DNA of 64,000 nucleotides from Gammaproteobacteria bacterium (GTDB lineage: Bacteria; Pseudomonadota; Gammaproteobacteria; Xanthomonadales; Rhodanobacteraceae): positions 32,001-96,000 of the forward strand of contig JAJPJT010000005.1 in the NCBI GenBank assembly GCA_021324095.1, read 5' to 3'. A model generated the notes under the pieces. The model searched no databases. It had not been told where the DNA came from and saw only the letters and a program-made list of their open reading frames with translations. The translations under genes and the position numbers were made by a program. Positions 63,144-64,000 of this stretch are shown in pieces (the stretch's first letter is position 1; the number at the start of each line of letters is the position of its first letter).

Positions 63144-63581
63144 TTGCAGTTCAAACCCTGTTGCCGCCCGTTTGTCCCGTGCCGGCCACCAAGGGCTTTG
63201 TGGCTCCCGGCCGGGACCATGCACGCGGTACTGTGTCGCCGTGCGGTGTCGCTGCGCACGTTGTATGTGGACCCGCGGTACGACTCCAACCCACGCGATT
63301 GTCGTGTGCTCGAGGTATCCGACTTTCTGAAGGCGTTGATCCTGGAGGTCGTGAAGTTCTCGGACGAGTACGACCTGGAGGGACGTGAACGGCGCATCGT
63401 CTGGTTGCTGCTAGATCTCGCGCATGCCGACGGCGATGTTCCGCCGGGCATGGCGAACCGCCAAGCATTTACCTTTCCCGTACGCCAGCGGACGAGCTTT
63501 CCGCACCGCCCCTGCCTCTCATTCGTGCGAGGAAGACTGATCGACGGAAGGGCTTTCGCGGTCGCGGATTCGCCACGCTGA
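63144..63581 (+). pseudogene. AraC-family regulator remnant
   Basis: Residues about 15-100 (WLPAGTMHAV, VSLRTLYVDPRYDSNPRDCRVLEVSDFLKALILEV and RRIVWLLLDLAHAD) match the ligand-binding half of AraC-type regulators. The usual HTH part is missing: after HADGDVPPG the frame is unlike the family. Probably a decayed gene. Flanking stretches 62989-63143 and 63582-63730 show no other gene. Confidence 0.55.
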
Positions 63582-63632
63582 TCGCGGCAGCCGCTCGGCT
63601 CGGATTGGCGAAAGCTTCGGTACACGAGAAGG

Positions 63633-63647
63633 CGCCCTCTCCGCCAG
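63633..63647 (+). repeat. Remnant of a tRNA-Ser 3' end
   Basis: CGCCCTCTCCGCCAG is identical to the 3' end of tRNA-Ser(GGA) at 34603-34617 (15 of 15) and shares CCCTCTCCGCCA with tRNA-Ser(CGA). It lies after the AraC remnant and before the LysM gene, where a tRNA is not otherwise present. It may be an old integration or recombination scar. Confidence 0.6.
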
Positions 63648-63730
63648 GTAGACAAAGGGGCCGAAAACTCCCTTCGTCATATCTGCACGTACGGCGTGAT
63701 AGCAGCCGCGCGGACGCCAGTGCTGCCGGC

Positions 63731-64000
63731 CTACTGCCGCTTGCAGCCCACCAGCCGCAATCGCTTCCCGATCCGCAGATCGGTCGCCGAGTGCAGCTTG
63801 TTGCCGCGAATCAGCTCGTGGACATCATCGCAATGAAAACGCCGTGCAATCGCGTACAGCGTATCGCCTTTACGGATCGTGTAATGCCGCGTCGACGCAG
63901 GCGGCGGATCGGCGGCAGCAACCTGCGCCGGCGGCGTCGGCAACTGCGCGTTCTGCAATTCGTCGGCCAGCGCGACCCATTTCCCGCTGGTGCATGCCTG
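63731..64000 (-). CDS. LysM domain protein, C-terminal part
   Basis: About 89 residues visible, continuing past the right edge. The LysM domain HYTIRKGDTLYAIARRFHCD...DLRIGKRL (about 50 residues) occupies the C-terminus and is preceded by a Pro-rich linker (PTPPAQVAAADPPPAS) and, at the edge, CTSGKWVALADELQ. LysM binds peptidoglycan, so an exported cell-wall hydrolase or similar protein is likely. The catalytic part is outside the window. Confidence 0.8.
   Translation of the reverse strand, partial: QACTSGKWVALADELQNAQLPTPPAQVAAADPPPASTRHYTIRKGDTLYAIARRFHCDDVHELIRGNKLHSATDLRIGKRLRLVGCKRQ

Noticed and set aside
62849..63655. A 268-codon minus-strand frame opposite the AraC remnant
   Set aside because: Low-complexity Arg/Ser composition, and the opposite strand has recognisable AraC-type sequence.

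Overview
The window (GC-rich, about 65% by eye) reads as chromosome of a gammaproteobacterium of the order Xanthomonadales, probably near Rhodanobacter/Dyella/Frateuria; this is an inference from gene content. Supporting points are a bifunctional HisB whose phosphatase half lacks the zinc cysteines, as in Xanthomonas; a TrpR-family regulator heading the his operon; the order yceD-rpmF-fabH-fabD-fabG-acpP-fabF-mltG-tmk-holB-pilZ without plsX or pabC; and a kdkA/heptosyltransferase pair. No rRNA, CRISPR array, intact transposase or integrase was seen.

Layout. 1-3369 (+): end of mtnC, a C13 (legumain/caspase-like) peptidase, a nucleotidyltransferase and an APH/NahK-like sugar kinase, all joined by 4-bp overlaps. 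3366-10750 (-): complete his operon (regulator, hisG-D-C-B-H-A-F-IE) behind a palindromic operator. 10898-14157 (-): hisS coupled to an unusually long histidine ammonia-lyase-like enzyme. 14277: tRNA-Pro(CGG), then a four-copy 31-bp repeat. 14551-24734 (-): pilZ, PIG-L deacetylase, holB, tmk, mltG and the fatty-acid synthesis cluster, with three repeat or hairpin elements between genes. 24861-30494 (+): a small membrane protein, maf, a MoxR/DUF58/transglutaminase operon and an Slp lipoprotein. 30557-34024 (-): hinT, GNAT, recR, ybaB, dnaX. 34137-34898: tRNA-Ser(GGA) preceded by two truncated copies, then 4.5S RNA. 34900-39028 (-): a Cys-rich protein, moaE-D-C-A, an MBL hydrolase, kdkA. 39050-45065: heptosyltransferase, DUF6165, DJ-1/PfpI protein, a secreted amidase and a gamma-glutamyltransferase. 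45264-45498: a truncated tRNA-Ser copy plus tRNA-Ser(CGA). 45499-about 54200: accessory segment with small phage/plasmid-like genes, a DUF4143 ATPase, a type III restriction-modification system (mod frameshifted, res intact) and a metallopeptidase. 54283-59302 (+): leu operon (A-C-D-B) behind a peptide attenuator. 59375-64000: zinc-less DksA paralogue, small membrane, CsbD-like and DUF883 stress genes, a sigma-54 promoter, decayed genes, and a LysM protein running off the right edge.

The most distinctive signal is a structured repeat (three hairpins around a conserved CCGAG-GCAGCGAGGG core) at both tRNA-Ser loci. At each locus it sits between a strong promoter and the mature tRNA, next to a tRNA-Ser fragment. 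Its hairpin stems change by compensating base pairs between copies. All three tRNA promoters share the same GC-rich discriminator. Other points of interest: a TrpR-family operator at the his operon, apparently leaderless promoters for yceD and the leu leader peptide, a possible phase-variable and mosaic type III methyltransferase, a G-quadruplex-capable inverted repeat at fabH/fabD, and the lyase coupled to hisS.
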